A DNA stretch of 64,000 nucleotides, taken from assembly GCA_977017575.1 (NCBI GenBank), contig CDRNVI010000016.1, forward strand, positions 434,001 to 498,000, in the 5' to 3' direction. This DNA is from Paramoeba atlantica. Lineage: Eukaryota > Discosea. A program made the position numbers and the translations under genes. Shown here piece after piece: positions 27,752 to 36,931 of this stretch (positions are counted from its first letter, which is position 1; each line of letters begins with the position of its first letter). Under the pieces are notes generated by a model. That model was not told the DNA's origin. It searched no databases and was given only the letters and a program-made list of their open reading frames with translations.

Positions 27752-29505
27752 CAGAGGGGGGTCAGTTCGATCTGGGAGGGGTCTAAAAATTTTAATACTT
27801 GGCCATTTTTCGAAAATAATAGCGCATTCGGGGGAGGAAGACCTTTTCGTCCTCCCTTTCAGAGGGAGGAAGACCTTTTCGTTTGAAAGGGCGTATTTTT
27901 TTTTGAATTTTAAGGGTGAAAATGTAGTAATCAGGCTTTCAAATGTATGTATTTTGTATTTTTTGTTCCGTTTCTTAACGCGCAAACTCTTTGTGTTGAG
28001 ATCTATAAACTGCTACAAAAATTAGCTCAAGCAAGCGAAGCATTGAGATTTTGGAGGGGGTGCCTTATTTCGGTCAGGGGTTTATATCGTTTCCCGTATA
28101 ATTAGCAGTATATTAGCAGTATGGTAAGAGGGCCAAAAACGTCAATTGCATATCTTTTAATAAATTTCACTTTTTTGGCATAAAATTGAGCAGACGAACC
28201 TAGTACACAGTGCCCCCCATCCTTCTCTATAACAATCCTCATTCTGTTTGGCACACTTTTTAATATGCGTTCAACGAAACCAACTTCACTAAGCAGCCCA
28301 CTGTACGAAGCTGTGATGGATTCTTTCAATAAATCACGGTTCAATGGATTTTTCCTGCACTTTATGACATCCACCATTGACCATAAATTTTCGATAGGAG
28401 TCATGTCTGGAGATTTGGGTGGACAATCCAGCATTCTGACCCTGTTATCCTTGAAATGAGTACGTGCTTTGTTGTGTACAGTTGAGTTGTCCATTACAGC
28501 AGCAGCTAGACGATGGCGGTTAACAAATGAAAGAATTCCCCCCCCCTCTTTGTCAAAGCCTTCTTAAAATCTTCCCCCTTCACAGATGAATCTCCATCGA
28601 TGTGGATGAACCACCCATACCTAAGACTAACCCCCATCCATACCATAATACCCTTTCCCCCACCCAACGATCCATTCCAGGGGTCGCAGAATATTTCTCG
28701 ACGTCGCCTTCGCGGCCAGTGAAAGTTTGACTCCCGCGGCAACTGCACCGAAAAAGCTTCTGATCACACCAAATGATGTGCGAGAGTTCTTGTTCGGTCC
28801 AAGTTACCATCTCTTGGGCGAAGTATAAACGTTTAAGTTTATGCCTCTCCGTTAGATAGGGCTTCTTACTGAACCTTTGAACTCCAACACCGTGTTTCCT
28901 AAGTAAACGCCAAAATTGAGAGTTTGTTTGGAACACTGGATCCCAGCCTTGTGAAGATCACTCAGGATGAAATTCCAGGATGGACATGGGCTATTCCTGC
29001 TAAGATGCACATAAACTTGTAGAGCTGTTTCCAGCAAATTCGACAGTGCTTTCTTGCACATAAAATTTTCGAGCTGCTTCAGAAAATGACCCTGTTTTCT
29101 CGAAATCTTCAACTAACAGCATTCTGTGTGTCAGTTTTGTTTTTTTTAGGGGTGAGAAATGGGTCCCAGAGAATTTCCCTCAAGAAGAACGCGGATGAAC
29201 CCTTTTTCCCAATTCCCAGATTCAGGCGGCGGTACACGTCGAGGTACCGTCGCGGTATTAGGGGGTAGGCTTCCGGTGGGCCTAGGGGGGTGCACACCAA
29301 TTCCTATTCTCTTTTGAAGAACACAATAATCCAAGAATAATTATTTTTTTGACAATACGCGTTTTAATTAAGAATGCGGGAAACGATGTACATCTGTATA
29401 TTCCACCAGAGAGCTATACGAGAGCTCTCGAATGCGCTATTATTTTCTAAAATTGGCCAAGCTATACGAATTTTAGACCCCCCAGATGTAGCTCATCGCC
29501 CCCTT
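27752..29505 (-). mobile_element. Tc1/mariner-class DNA transposon, decayed (about 1.75 kb)
   Basis: Terminal inverted repeats of at least 90 bp (left 27752-27835, right 29420-29505, sharing ATCTGGG, GGTCTAAAA, TTGGCCA and AATAATAGCGCATTCG) are flanked by TA at 27750-27751 and 29506-29507. A transposase lies between on the minus strand. The left repeat contains a local duplication of GAGGAAGACCTTTTCGT (about 27834-27882). The inner repeat sequences match the MITE at 12639-13350. It inserted between the 618-aa gene and Hsp20, against the direction of the host genes. Confidence 0.92.
28102..29112 (-). pseudogene. Tc1/mariner transposase, frameshifted
   Basis: Pieces of one transposase lie in at least three minus-strand frames. 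The N-terminal piece (28852-29112) covers the helix-turn-helix region, ending GIQCSKQTLNF. The next (28580-28936) has FSKKPYLTERHKLKRLYFAQ and the first catalytic Asp in IIWCDQKLF. The frame shifts again through GWFIHIDGDSSVKGEDF (28506-28748). The last part holds VMDNSTVHNKA (second Asp) and PPKSPDMTPIENLW (catalytic Glu). One shift lies in a G-run near 28540-28550. The second Asp and the Glu are separated by 32 residues rather than the 34 of classic Tc1. Confidence 0.9.
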
Positions 29506-29815
29506 TATCTCCCGGTCGGACGAATTGTAATCTTCGTAGGTGTCCTGGAAATATTTCAAATAACGCTTTATGTAACTTAAAACGCACATAAATATTTTCA
29601 TACGGAGACTAGGAAACCCCCAAGAACTGAGGTTACGCGCATTCTGCGTTCACTTAACCGTACTTCTGCGGTATGTGTTGTTATACCGTATTAATGATAT
29701 TTACGGTAAGGATGCGACGAAATATGATGAGCAACAAAAGGGACATAAAGTCACATGTACGTAGTGTGTAGCCCCTGTGTAGTCGTATTTTACGTTATTT
29801 CAGATTTTCGATACA
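29506..29815. other. Intergenic stretch before Hsp20
   Basis: No gene seen. It ends in a clear trans-splice acceptor just before the Hsp20 start. Confidence 0.5.
29784..29803 (+). promoter_or_regulatory. Candidate trans-splice acceptor for Hsp20
   Basis: The T-rich tract cgtattttacgttatttcag ends in AG at 29802-29803, 12 bases before the ATG at 29816. This is one of the clearest acceptor-like sites in the window. Confidence 0.6.
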
Positions 29816-30313
29816 ATGTCACGCCTATGGGACCCATTGCAGGAGTTCGACGAGCTTCGACGACTTTTTAGCAACAACTTATGGAGTTTTCCTGGATTAA
29901 AGGGTAGCCCAACAAGCGGAATTCCTGGTTTCTACATGGCCTCGACCAGCACGAATTGGGCACCACAGGTAGACCTTATTGAGTCCTCCGAGCGTTTTTC
30001 ACTCTCCGCCGACTTACCCGGCGTGCGTAAAACCGACATGCAGATCAATGCTTCAGAAAATCAAATTTGTGTGAGCGGGAAGCGACAATGGAGCGCGATA
30101 CAAACTGAGGATGAAAAGGATAAAAGTGAGGCAAACTATTTATGCCGGGAAAGAAGACCTGGTGAGTTTCAACGCTGTTTCATCTTGCCCAGTAAGATCA
30201 AAGAAAATGAAGTGGAGGCTCGCCTGCTTGATGGGGTTTTGGAAGTAGTTATGGAGAAACAAGTATCTGGAGATTCCTGGAGCTCCGGAATGTCTCCTGT
30301 CAAATTACAGTAA
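29816..30313 (+). CDS. Small heat-shock protein (Hsp20/alpha-crystallin)
   Basis: 165 residues. The N-terminal arm MSRLWDPLQEFDELRRLFS leads to the alpha-crystallin domain at about residues 45-150: WAPQVDLIESSERFSLSADL, PGVRKTDMQI, the strand ENQICVSGKRQ, GEFQRCFILPSKIKENEVEA and LLDGVLEVVMEKQ. The C-terminal A-x-x-x-G-V-L motif appears as LLDGVLEV. Class I cytosolic-type small chaperone that holds unfolding proteins. The short leader and strong acceptor site support this start. Confidence 0.93.
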   Translation: MSRLWDPLQEFDELRRLFSNNLWSFPGLKGSPTSGIPGFYMASTSTNWAPQVDLIESSERFSLSADLPGVRKTDMQINASENQICVSGKRQWSAIQTEDEKDKSEANYLCRERRPGEFQRCFILPSKIKENEVEARLLDGVLEVVMEKQVSGDSWSSGMSPVKLQ

Positions 30314-30777
30314 AATTGCTCATTTGTCCGTTTTTGATGCATGCCACAAGGATTTTTTCGAGTTTGCTTTCTTCTTCCGAAGTTTTCCGAGAAGCGGGAT
30401 TTTTTTCTCCATCATGCACCGCATAGTTATTTGCGGTCGAGATTAACTCAAAAAGGCGGTATGCGGTACATACACGTATGGAGGTGCCAAACTTTGTCGA
30501 TTTGTCCAGCATTATTCTACAATTTACATTTCAGAAAATGTTTTTGAATACTTGAGTTATTGCTATGTGTCAATCTTCCGTTAAAAATGACGAAGAATCG
30601 GTTTCGTGAGAGATTATTAAGTCCACCATGTACATACAATGTGGTACCATCATGCTGCAAATGCGTTCCTCAAAGTACTTGATTATTCTTTACGCCCTAT
30701 TGAAAGTCAAAGATTGTTGCTGTATTAAATTGATCATATTGTTATTGTTTTTACTTTAAAAAACGTTTTTTTAGAAT
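30314..30777. other. Intergenic stretch
   Basis: AT-rich; no gene or notable repeat. Ends in a T-run plus TTTTTTTAG (AG at 30773-30774) four bases before the next ATG. Confidence 0.5.
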
Positions 30778-31260
30778 ATGTTGATGCGACCTTCATGTCT
30801 TAAATTGCATCGACACACAGTCGCATCTATACCGGCCTATCATAAAATGTCTCGAATACCCGGCAAGTGGCATCCACGTGAAGGACCCCCGGGGGACACC
30901 CTCGCTCGACGGATTTATTTTTATCACAGAGTGTTAATGGCTCGCATCGGAAACCTTACTGCTGTAGTAAAAACACCACGAAGTAGATACTTGTTTCGCA
31001 AAATGCAAGCACGTCTCTTCAAGTTCACATCCTTAACTCTTGCTCTTTTCTGTGTCTTCACTTTTGGGTGTCTCTGGATGATTGTTGCGTACAACGCATT
31101 CGCGGCCGGTCCCCCTACTGCTATTCTGCAGAAGAAAACTCGGGAGCATCGCGTTTCCAAACAAATTATGACAATGGTCAGAGAACGCGAGGCCGACCTT
31201 GCACAGAAACAGCACGAAACAGAAGCCCGACAAATTATTGAACAAAGGACAAATCTTTGA
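30778..31260 (+). CDS. Single-TM protein, possibly mitochondrial (160 aa)
   Basis: 160 residues. The N-terminal 85 residues are basic (18 or so Arg/Lys/His, few acids) and start MLMRPSCLKLHRHTVASI, like a mitochondrial presequence. One transmembrane helix follows at about 83-105 (SLTLALFCVFTFGCLWMIVA), then a charged helical tail (REREADLAQKQHETEARQII). The layout resembles small accessory subunits of respiratory complexes or inner-membrane assembly factors, but no family was recognised. The acceptor AG lies four bases before the ATG. Confidence 0.7.
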   Translation: MLMRPSCLKLHRHTVASIPAYHKMSRIPGKWHPREGPPGDTLARRIYFYHRVLMARIGNLTAVVKTPRSRYLFRKMQARLFKFTSLTLALFCVFTFGCLWMIVAYNAFAAGPPTAILQKKTREHRVSKQIMTMVREREADLAQKQHETEARQIIEQRTNL

Positions 31261-31528
31261 TAATATTCCTTTTGGTATTACAGTCCCTTTAAAAAAACAT
31301 TATAATATCAGTACAGTAGTTTCAAGGCTTTTTTCCGTATGTATTTGTGCATTAGAAGGGGTAAAATTGCGTTATATTTTGTATTTTTGGTATTTTAAAT
31401 TTTTGTAGCGTATCAAATAGAAAAATGTCTACGTCGCTAGACGCAAACAGTATAAAAACTACTGGCACCTTTTGCTCTCCCAAAAAATCGACTAATTTGT
31501 TGAAAGGTAGAAATTGATTTTCTGGATC

Positions 31529-32815
31529 ATGTTGAAAAACGAGCGATCCTGTGACTTTGATGAGCTCAAAAAATCTATTAGCTGTCTAAACTGCCGTTTG
31601 AATGAAGTGGGGGGAGCTGTTTCGAGTTATACAATCTACTTATCTGACACTGATGTCGGAGATGTTTCCTGTACAGCAAGTACAAAAGAAATAAGAGAAT
31701 CAAATAAAGAATCCCCAACAAGTTTGATAGGAATAGAAAGGAAAGGATCTCTCATAGAATATTTTTCTCAAGAGTTTCCATCCTTCCAACATTACAAGTG
31801 CGTACAGCGCCCATTTGGTATCGAAATAGACGGCAATGGAAAACCGCCTGCGGTACGTCTCGCAGTGTGCTTTCTCAAGGGTCGATACCGCAAGCATGAT
31901 AGGTCCCTACCACAATCTCCTTGGTTTCTTCCTACCGGTGAACGCGTGGGGAAATTGTCCGTTCAAGAACATCTAATGAAGGAAATCATTTCCTTGTTTT
32001 ATAGACACCCCTCACATTATCAAAGTATGATTTCCTCTTCAGACTTACCATCGACCATAGTTGAAGAATCGCTAGCTTGCGAAACTGTGTATGAGCCACG
32101 GCGTTGTCAAACTGAAATATCGTCCTTAAAGTCGGTCGATACTTTCAATTTGAGCGACGCATCAAAGTTTTCTTCGTCTGGTCGAGAAGATGTTGACGTT
32201 CGAATGTTGGGCAACGGGCGACCGTTTCTCCTTCAAATGTTTGGAGTTACATCCATACCGACAAAGAGCTATTTACGAAATGTAGCACTCCGAATAGGGC
32301 CCGAGGTTGAAGCCATAAATCTAGAAATGGCACATCCTTCCGTGTGTAATGAACTTTTGGCTGGTGAAAAAGAAAAGAAAAAGTCCTATCGAGCCGTCGT
32401 ATATTTCAAAGACCTACTCAGAAGCGTCGGTATAGAAGAAAATGAACTAGCCGACGTGAAGGCCGAACTTCCTTGTTGGCACGAGGAACAAGCAACGGTT
32501 CCAGAATTTGCGTGTAGAATTCTTCCTGAGAAGGTCAAACTCATGAATCGTATGCGCAATATTGAGGTAAAACAAAGTACGCCCGTTAGGGTTTTGCATC
32601 GGCGTGCACCATTAGTCCGGAGCAAGATTATACACTGCCTACACCTACGTATTTTAAATCCGTGCTTCGGCTTGCTAGACCTGACGACCTCTCCGGGCAC
32701 ATACGTAAAAGAATTTGTTACCGGAGATCATGGTCGCACAATGCCTTCTCTTGGCGATCTTATGGGCACTGCGTGCGACATCGTGCAGCTTGATGTTACC
32801 GAAGTTCATATGTAG
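31529..32815 (+). CDS. PUS10: tRNA pseudouridine synthase PUS10
   Basis: 428 residues from the first ATG. The catalytic block SGREDVDVRMLGNGRPFLLQ contains the nucleophilic Asp (Asp221 or Asp223). Other PUS10 blocks are QSPWFLPTGERVGKLSVQEHL, QSTPVRVLHRRAPLVR and the C-terminal TSPGTYVKEFVTGDHGRTMP. PUS10 makes pseudouridine 54/55 in tRNA T-loops of archaea and many eukaryotes. The N-terminal zinc-binding THUMP-like part is short or divergent: only C-x2-C at SCLNCRLNE is visible. Earlier in-frame TTG codons are not needed as starts. Confidence 0.88.
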   Translation: MLKNERSCDFDELKKSISCLNCRLNEVGGAVSSYTIYLSDTDVGDVSCTASTKEIRESNKESPTSLIGIERKGSLIEYFSQEFPSFQHYKCVQRPFGIEIDGNGKPPAVRLAVCFLKGRYRKHDRSLPQSPWFLPTGERVGKLSVQEHLMKEIISLFYRHPSHYQSMISSSDLPSTIVEESLACETVYEPRRCQTEISSLKSVDTFNLSDASKFSSSGREDVDVRMLGNGRPFLLQMFGVTSIPTKSYLRNVALRIGPEVEAINLEMAHPSVCNELLAGEKEKKKSYRAVVYFKDLLRSVGIEENELADVKAELPCWHEEQATVPEFACRILPEKVKLMNRMRNIEVKQSTPVRVLHRRAPLVRSKIIHCLHLRILNPCFGLLDLTTSPGTYVKEFVTGDHGRTMPSLGDLMGTACDIVQLDVTEVHM

Positions 32816-33066
32816 AAATTATTTACTACATACAATAATTTACTGCATACAATTTTTCCAACACTGTTTAATATACTTTTAATGTACTGTTTAATATAAA
32901 AATTGATATAACAGTATTTGTCTTGGTTAGTCAGCCAGTGCGTTTCATAGCGTTTTATGGTCAAGAATTTGTAAATTTATTATCCGGGACGGCGATCATA
33001 CGAAGTTGTGCTTTGTTTTCGACCTACTACCAGTATATCACTTATGCTCGCAAACTGGTTTTGAAG

Positions 33067-33091
33067 CCCCTTCACTATTCTCCTATTCCAG
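33067..33091 (+). promoter_or_regulatory. Candidate trans-splice acceptor for the LRR membrane protein
   Basis: ccccttcactattctcctattccag, a long pyrimidine tract ending in AG at 33090-33091, lies 10 bases before the ATG at 33102. It rules out a start further upstream. Confidence 0.65.
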
Positions 33092-33101
33092 GGAACGATA
33101 C

Positions 33102-35048
33102 ATGCATATGAAATTCAAGTTCTTTGTGCTTTGTATTTTTGCGTCACTGCGCGACTTCCCATTAGTTTCTGCGAATGTGAAAGAATTAGGCGCTACTCAC
33201 GTGACTGAGACGCTGTCTGGTTCTTCATTGAACAATCAAACGGAAGCACGTGTATCAAAACCTTGCGCTTCAGTAGCAAGTGAGGATTTGGAGCGAGTTA
33301 AAAACTTTTTGAAACTCTTTTCCGTAGACTCTGAGGCACCTTCAGGCAATTCCTCGCTTCAGTTAAATTCCACTTTGTGGTTTGCTGTTCCGGACATGAA
33401 TTCATATTCCGTATGTACGCTCCCCACAGAGACGTCGGTGTTTGCTCCTATTTATGTAAGCGAACGTGAAGGTGTGACTGAGAATGCAATACCGGTTGGG
33501 GGATGCGCTGTGCAAGGGCTAGTCAATGCTAGCCGTGTACGTTCCCTCTTTCTTAACGCCACCGTGCTTCGTTTCGGCGATTCCGGGATGCTGCTCCAAG
33601 AATTTTTCCGGGAGCGTAATTTCACGACCCCAAAGTTGAAAGTTGGCAATCGTGGTCTTTTCCCGGCATGTAAAGGTACGGATTACCGGATACACGCAAA
33701 GAATATTCATTTGGACGAACTTCCTGAATACTTGTGGTCTCTTGAAATACACGGCGTACATATTACCGGAAAAATTACGCTCACACAACCAATGCCTTAT
33801 CTTAGAGAAATAGATTTGCGTCTGAATAATCTATCGATTCTGCCCTCTCTAGGGCGTTGGCGTCCTTCAGTGAAGGGTTTACTGCACCTCGGCGGGAATT
33901 CATGGGGACCCGAAACTTGTTTTTCAAGCATCACTGATTCCTATGGAAAGAAAGTTGATATTCATGTAATCGGAGTACCATTGTGTTCTCAAAGGCTTCC
34001 GCGATGCTTTAATGAGGCAATGAACAACTTTTTGTCCAAACTTGCAATAGTACCATGCAAAGGCGAACCTGACAAAGACGAACCATTGAGCACGAAGCAG
34101 CTCACGAATTTCTGTCTATGTGATACGATTGTTGGTTCAGAATCACTTATCTACGCCTCAAGCATCACTTGTTCCAGATTATCCTCAGCCCTTTATCCAA
34201 CCCAAATCATGGCCCTGGACCCCACCGTAACCGTAGTAGGTTCTTGTTCTAAAGTAGACAATGATAAAGGAACTGCTGTCATTGGACGTCTCCGCCTTGC
34301 TGGGGATGAACGTGCGCGTGCTTCACTCATATCCTCTTTGGAGAGCGATGCTATAACTTTCCCTGTGAATAATACGCTGGGAAACTGCGTCTTGGGCGGT
34401 CCCTTAAAGTTCGAACTTCTCCCTTACGGAATTCAAAGCATATGGACTGTTGGCATTCAAGTCACAGAGCCCATTGTGGTGACGTCACTAGCTGCATCGA
34501 TCTCTCGCATTGACTTCATTCGTTGTACTTTTTACGGAAAAAAGGAAGCAGGGCAGAGCATAGCTGAGTCTAATAAAAGTTGCATAATTATACCAAGCAG
34601 TGCACCCGATCTGAGAGATTTGCATAGAATCGAGTCCATAAGCGACGCACATTCGACACATCCACAGCTGATTATCAACTTTTTCGCTCCTGAATTCCGA
34701 GAGGGATATCAAGAGAAAGGCACTCACAACGTAGAAACAAAAGTCACTGGGTGCTCCTGGTATCCTCCGGAAGCTACCAAACAAGTTGGTGGAAAATCTC
34801 CCAGAGTTCAAATTACGGGACTTCCTGATTGCGCCATTTTCACGAGAATTCCTGCAACCGGCCGAGAAAAAGTTCTTGAATACGAGGCTAAACAACATGC
34901 AACCAGTCATAATCGACGACGAAAGTGGATTATTATTTCTTGCATATTAATAGGTCTTTTAGTAGCGGGGATTGCGATCGCCATGTACTATCGAAGACGG
35001 CGGAGATCTCCAACATTTTGGGTCACTGTGCCTCAGTCGTATATGTAA
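33102..35048 (+). CDS. Type I membrane glycoprotein with leucine-rich segment (648 aa)
   Basis: 648 residues. MHMKFKFFVLCIFASLR is followed by a polar region, consistent with a signal peptide. Near residue 245 a short leucine-rich stretch is visible (MPYLREIDLRLNNLSILPSL). There are many N-x-S/T sequons (NQT, NSS, NAS, NAT, NFT, NLS, NNT, NKS) and numerous cysteines. One TM helix near the end (WIIISCILIGLLVAGIAIAM) is followed by RRRRR and a short tail, so the bulk would be extracellular or lumenal. No full domain is recognised. A surface receptor or adhesin-like protein is a reasonable inference. The upstream acceptor fixes the start. Confidence 0.8.
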   Translation: MHMKFKFFVLCIFASLRDFPLVSANVKELGATHVTETLSGSSLNNQTEARVSKPCASVASEDLERVKNFLKLFSVDSEAPSGNSSLQLNSTLWFAVPDMNSYSVCTLPTETSVFAPIYVSEREGVTENAIPVGGCAVQGLVNASRVRSLFLNATVLRFGDSGMLLQEFFRERNFTTPKLKVGNRGLFPACKGTDYRIHAKNIHLDELPEYLWSLEIHGVHITGKITLTQPMPYLREIDLRLNNLSILPSLGRWRPSVKGLLHLGGNSWGPETCFSSITDSYGKKVDIHVIGVPLCSQRLPRCFNEAMNNFLSKLAIVPCKGEPDKDEPLSTKQLTNFCLCDTIVGSESLIYASSITCSRLSSALYPTQIMALDPTVTVVGSCSKVDNDKGTAVIGRLRLAGDERARASLISSLESDAITFPVNNTLGNCVLGGPLKFELLPYGIQSIWTVGIQVTEPIVVTSLAASISRIDFIRCTFYGKKEAGQSIAESNKSCIIIPSSAPDLRDLHRIESISDAHSTHPQLIINFFAPEFREGYQEKGTHNVETKVTGCSWYPPEATKQVGGKSPRVQITGLPDCAIFTRIPATGREKVLEYEAKQHATSHNRRRKWIIISCILIGLLVAGIAIAMYYRRRRRSPTFWVTVPQSYM

Positions 35049-35419
35049 TACAAAAAAGTTCTCCACTCCATACGGGTAGGTGTTGCTGGGAAAAGGTTGG
35101 AATTATGGAATGAGTTGGGCGAGCACAATGCGCGTGCGTGAAATCACAATGGTACGTACGTAGCACGCCGTACAAAGGCACGTACTTAGTAGTAGTACAC
35201 GTCTTTAGTTTTGCTTTTTAGGGGCCGATAATATTTGCGAATAATCGTTTGTTCTACGTCTCTGGTTCTTGATAATAATTATTTTAGATTGACTGCACGA
35301 TTACCCATTGAGTTTTTAATAAAATAGACCTACTATTGTACAGCGCGTACTTAGTCTCCGCCTTTTCTTCGAATTTTCTTGTGCAGCCACTATTTCATAT
35401 TCTTGCAATTTAAACAACA
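35049..35419. other. Intergenic stretch with trans-splice acceptor
   Basis: AT-rich spacer with repeats of TACGTAC-like words around 35150-35200. Ends with the MDH acceptor. Confidence 0.45.
35356..35386 (+). promoter_or_regulatory. Candidate trans-splice acceptor for MDH
   Basis: A tract ccgccttttcttcgaattttcttgtgcag-type ending in AG at 35385-35386, 33 bases before the ATG at 35420. Strong pyrimidine bias. Confidence 0.6.
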
Positions 35420-36385
35420 ATGCTCACACGAAGCTGTTGCCAATTCATGAAAGTCTGTGTCCTGGGAGCCGCTGGAGGGATCGGCCAACCGTTGTCACTG
35501 CTCTTGAAACAGAACCCTGCAGTCACTCAACTAGCGCTTTATGATGTGCTTCACGCCGAGGGTGTAGCCACAGATCTCAGTCATATTTGTACCCCTGCAC
35601 ATGTTTCGGGATTCCCTAGAGAGAAACTGGATGTGGCTCTGCGGGAGTCTCAACTAGTGCTCATCCCTGCAGGAGTCCCGCGAAGGCCTGGCATGTCACG
35701 TGATGATTTGTTCGCACTAAATGCCGCCATTGTAAAAAGTTTGGTACAAAATATCGCAATACACTGTCCACAGGCTCACATCCTCATGATATCAAACCCT
35801 ATTAACGCCACGGTGCCGCTTGCCGCAGACGTGTTAAAGCGGGCAAGAGTCTTTGTCCCGTCTCGACTTTACGGCATCACCACCCTGGATGTCGTGCGTG
35901 CGAACACATTTGTGCGAGAGGCGATCCCGAGTGAGGATTCCCCCGAGGTCACGGTGGTTGGGGGTCATAGTGGAAAGACGATTATCCCACTGCTCCACCC
36001 GTTCGTCGAGAATCTGTCGGCTCAACAAATTACACAGCTCACGGCTCGGATTCAGTTCGGCGGAGATGAGGTTGTGAAGGCAAAGAACGGGCAGGGCTCC
36101 GCGACCCTTTCGATGGCATTTGCGGCCTCCAGGTTTTCGAATTCTCTCATTGCAGCCCTGCAGGGGGCAGAGGGCAGGAGTGAATGCGCGTTTGTGGAAA
36201 ACCCCGAGTACGGTCCCCGAGTTCCTTTTTTCAGTAGCCGAGTACATTTTTGCCGGGACGGGATTTCGCGCATTGATCCAGTGGGTAAAACATCTGATTT
36301 TGAAAAGAGCCTTTTAGAGACATGTATTCCGGAATTAGAAAAAAATATTCAAATGGGTGTTGACTTTGCAACACAAGGTAAGTAA
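35420..36385 (+). CDS. MDH: NAD-dependent malate dehydrogenase, mitochondrial type
   Basis: 321 residues. After a short N-terminus (MLTRSCCQF) comes the NAD loop [20 protein letters not shown]. Substrate and catalytic residues follow the mitochondrial/bacterial MDH pattern: [14 protein letters not shown] (two Arg), [21 protein letters not shown] (Asp of the charge relay) and [11 protein letters not shown] (catalytic His). The enzyme interconverts malate and oxaloacetate. The N-terminal extension is short; a mitochondrial location is likely, but glycosomal or cytosolic is possible. The C-terminus (ATQGK) is not a typical peroxisomal signal. Confidence 0.96.
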   Translation: MLTRSCCQFMKVCVLGAAGGIGQPLSLLLKQNPAVTQLALYDVLHAEGVATDLSHICTPAHVSGFPREKLDVALRESQLVLIPAGVPRRPGMSRDDLFALNAAIVKSLVQNIAIHCPQAHILMISNPINATVPLAADVLKRARVFVPSRLYGITTLDVVRANTFVREAIPSEDSPEVTVVGGHSGKTIIPLLHPFVENLSAQQITQLTARIQFGGDEVVKAKNGQGSATLSMAFAASRFSNSLIAALQGAEGRSECAFVENPEYGPRVPFFSSRVHFCRDGISRIDPVGKTSDFEKSLLETCIPELEKNIQMGVDFATQGK

Positions 36386-36931
36386 GACATACCTATTTTT
36401 ATGCTTCTCTTTTTGATATTCACTTTTTTGCCCGTCTTCTGGGTCGTTTACTTGAAAGTTACAATGATGTTGAAGCTTGCCAAACATTGTCGCACTCGCT
36501 GATTATCTAAATTTTCCTTTAGACTCTAAAATGTGTGTTTTACTGATACCGGACACAGATTCAAAGTTTGAACCAAGGTTTTAGACGCAAGGTAATCTGT
36601 ATAAATAGATAAGTACTAATCTACATACATGTATAGTTTCTACATACATGTATAGTATCTACATACATGTATAGTATCTACATACATGTATAGTTTGTAT
36701 ACTTTGATCATTGTTTTCTTTTTGTGTGTTGCACCTTCACAAGGAGTTATCATAGATCGTTGTACATACGTTCCGTCCGTGAGCAGAACGGGTTCTCGAT
36801 TCGTAGAAGAAGAGGAACGATCTCAATTTGTAGACGAAATACAGGAAAAGTCTTCAAAATTGAACAGAATCTCTTAGTATTAGTTAATCGTACCTTGAAG
36901 GCGGATTTACCAATATTACTTGTTTTACCAC
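36386..36931. other. Intergenic stretch
   Basis: Contains a four-copy 19-bp tandem repeat (36621-36696). Short ORFs around 36686-36963 are unconvincing. Confidence 0.5.
36621..36696. repeat. 19-bp tandem repeat, four copies
   Basis: Four head-to-tail copies of CTACATACATGTATAGT(A/T)T, differing only at the penultimate base. Each unit contains the near-palindrome ATACATGTAT. Confidence 0.95.
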
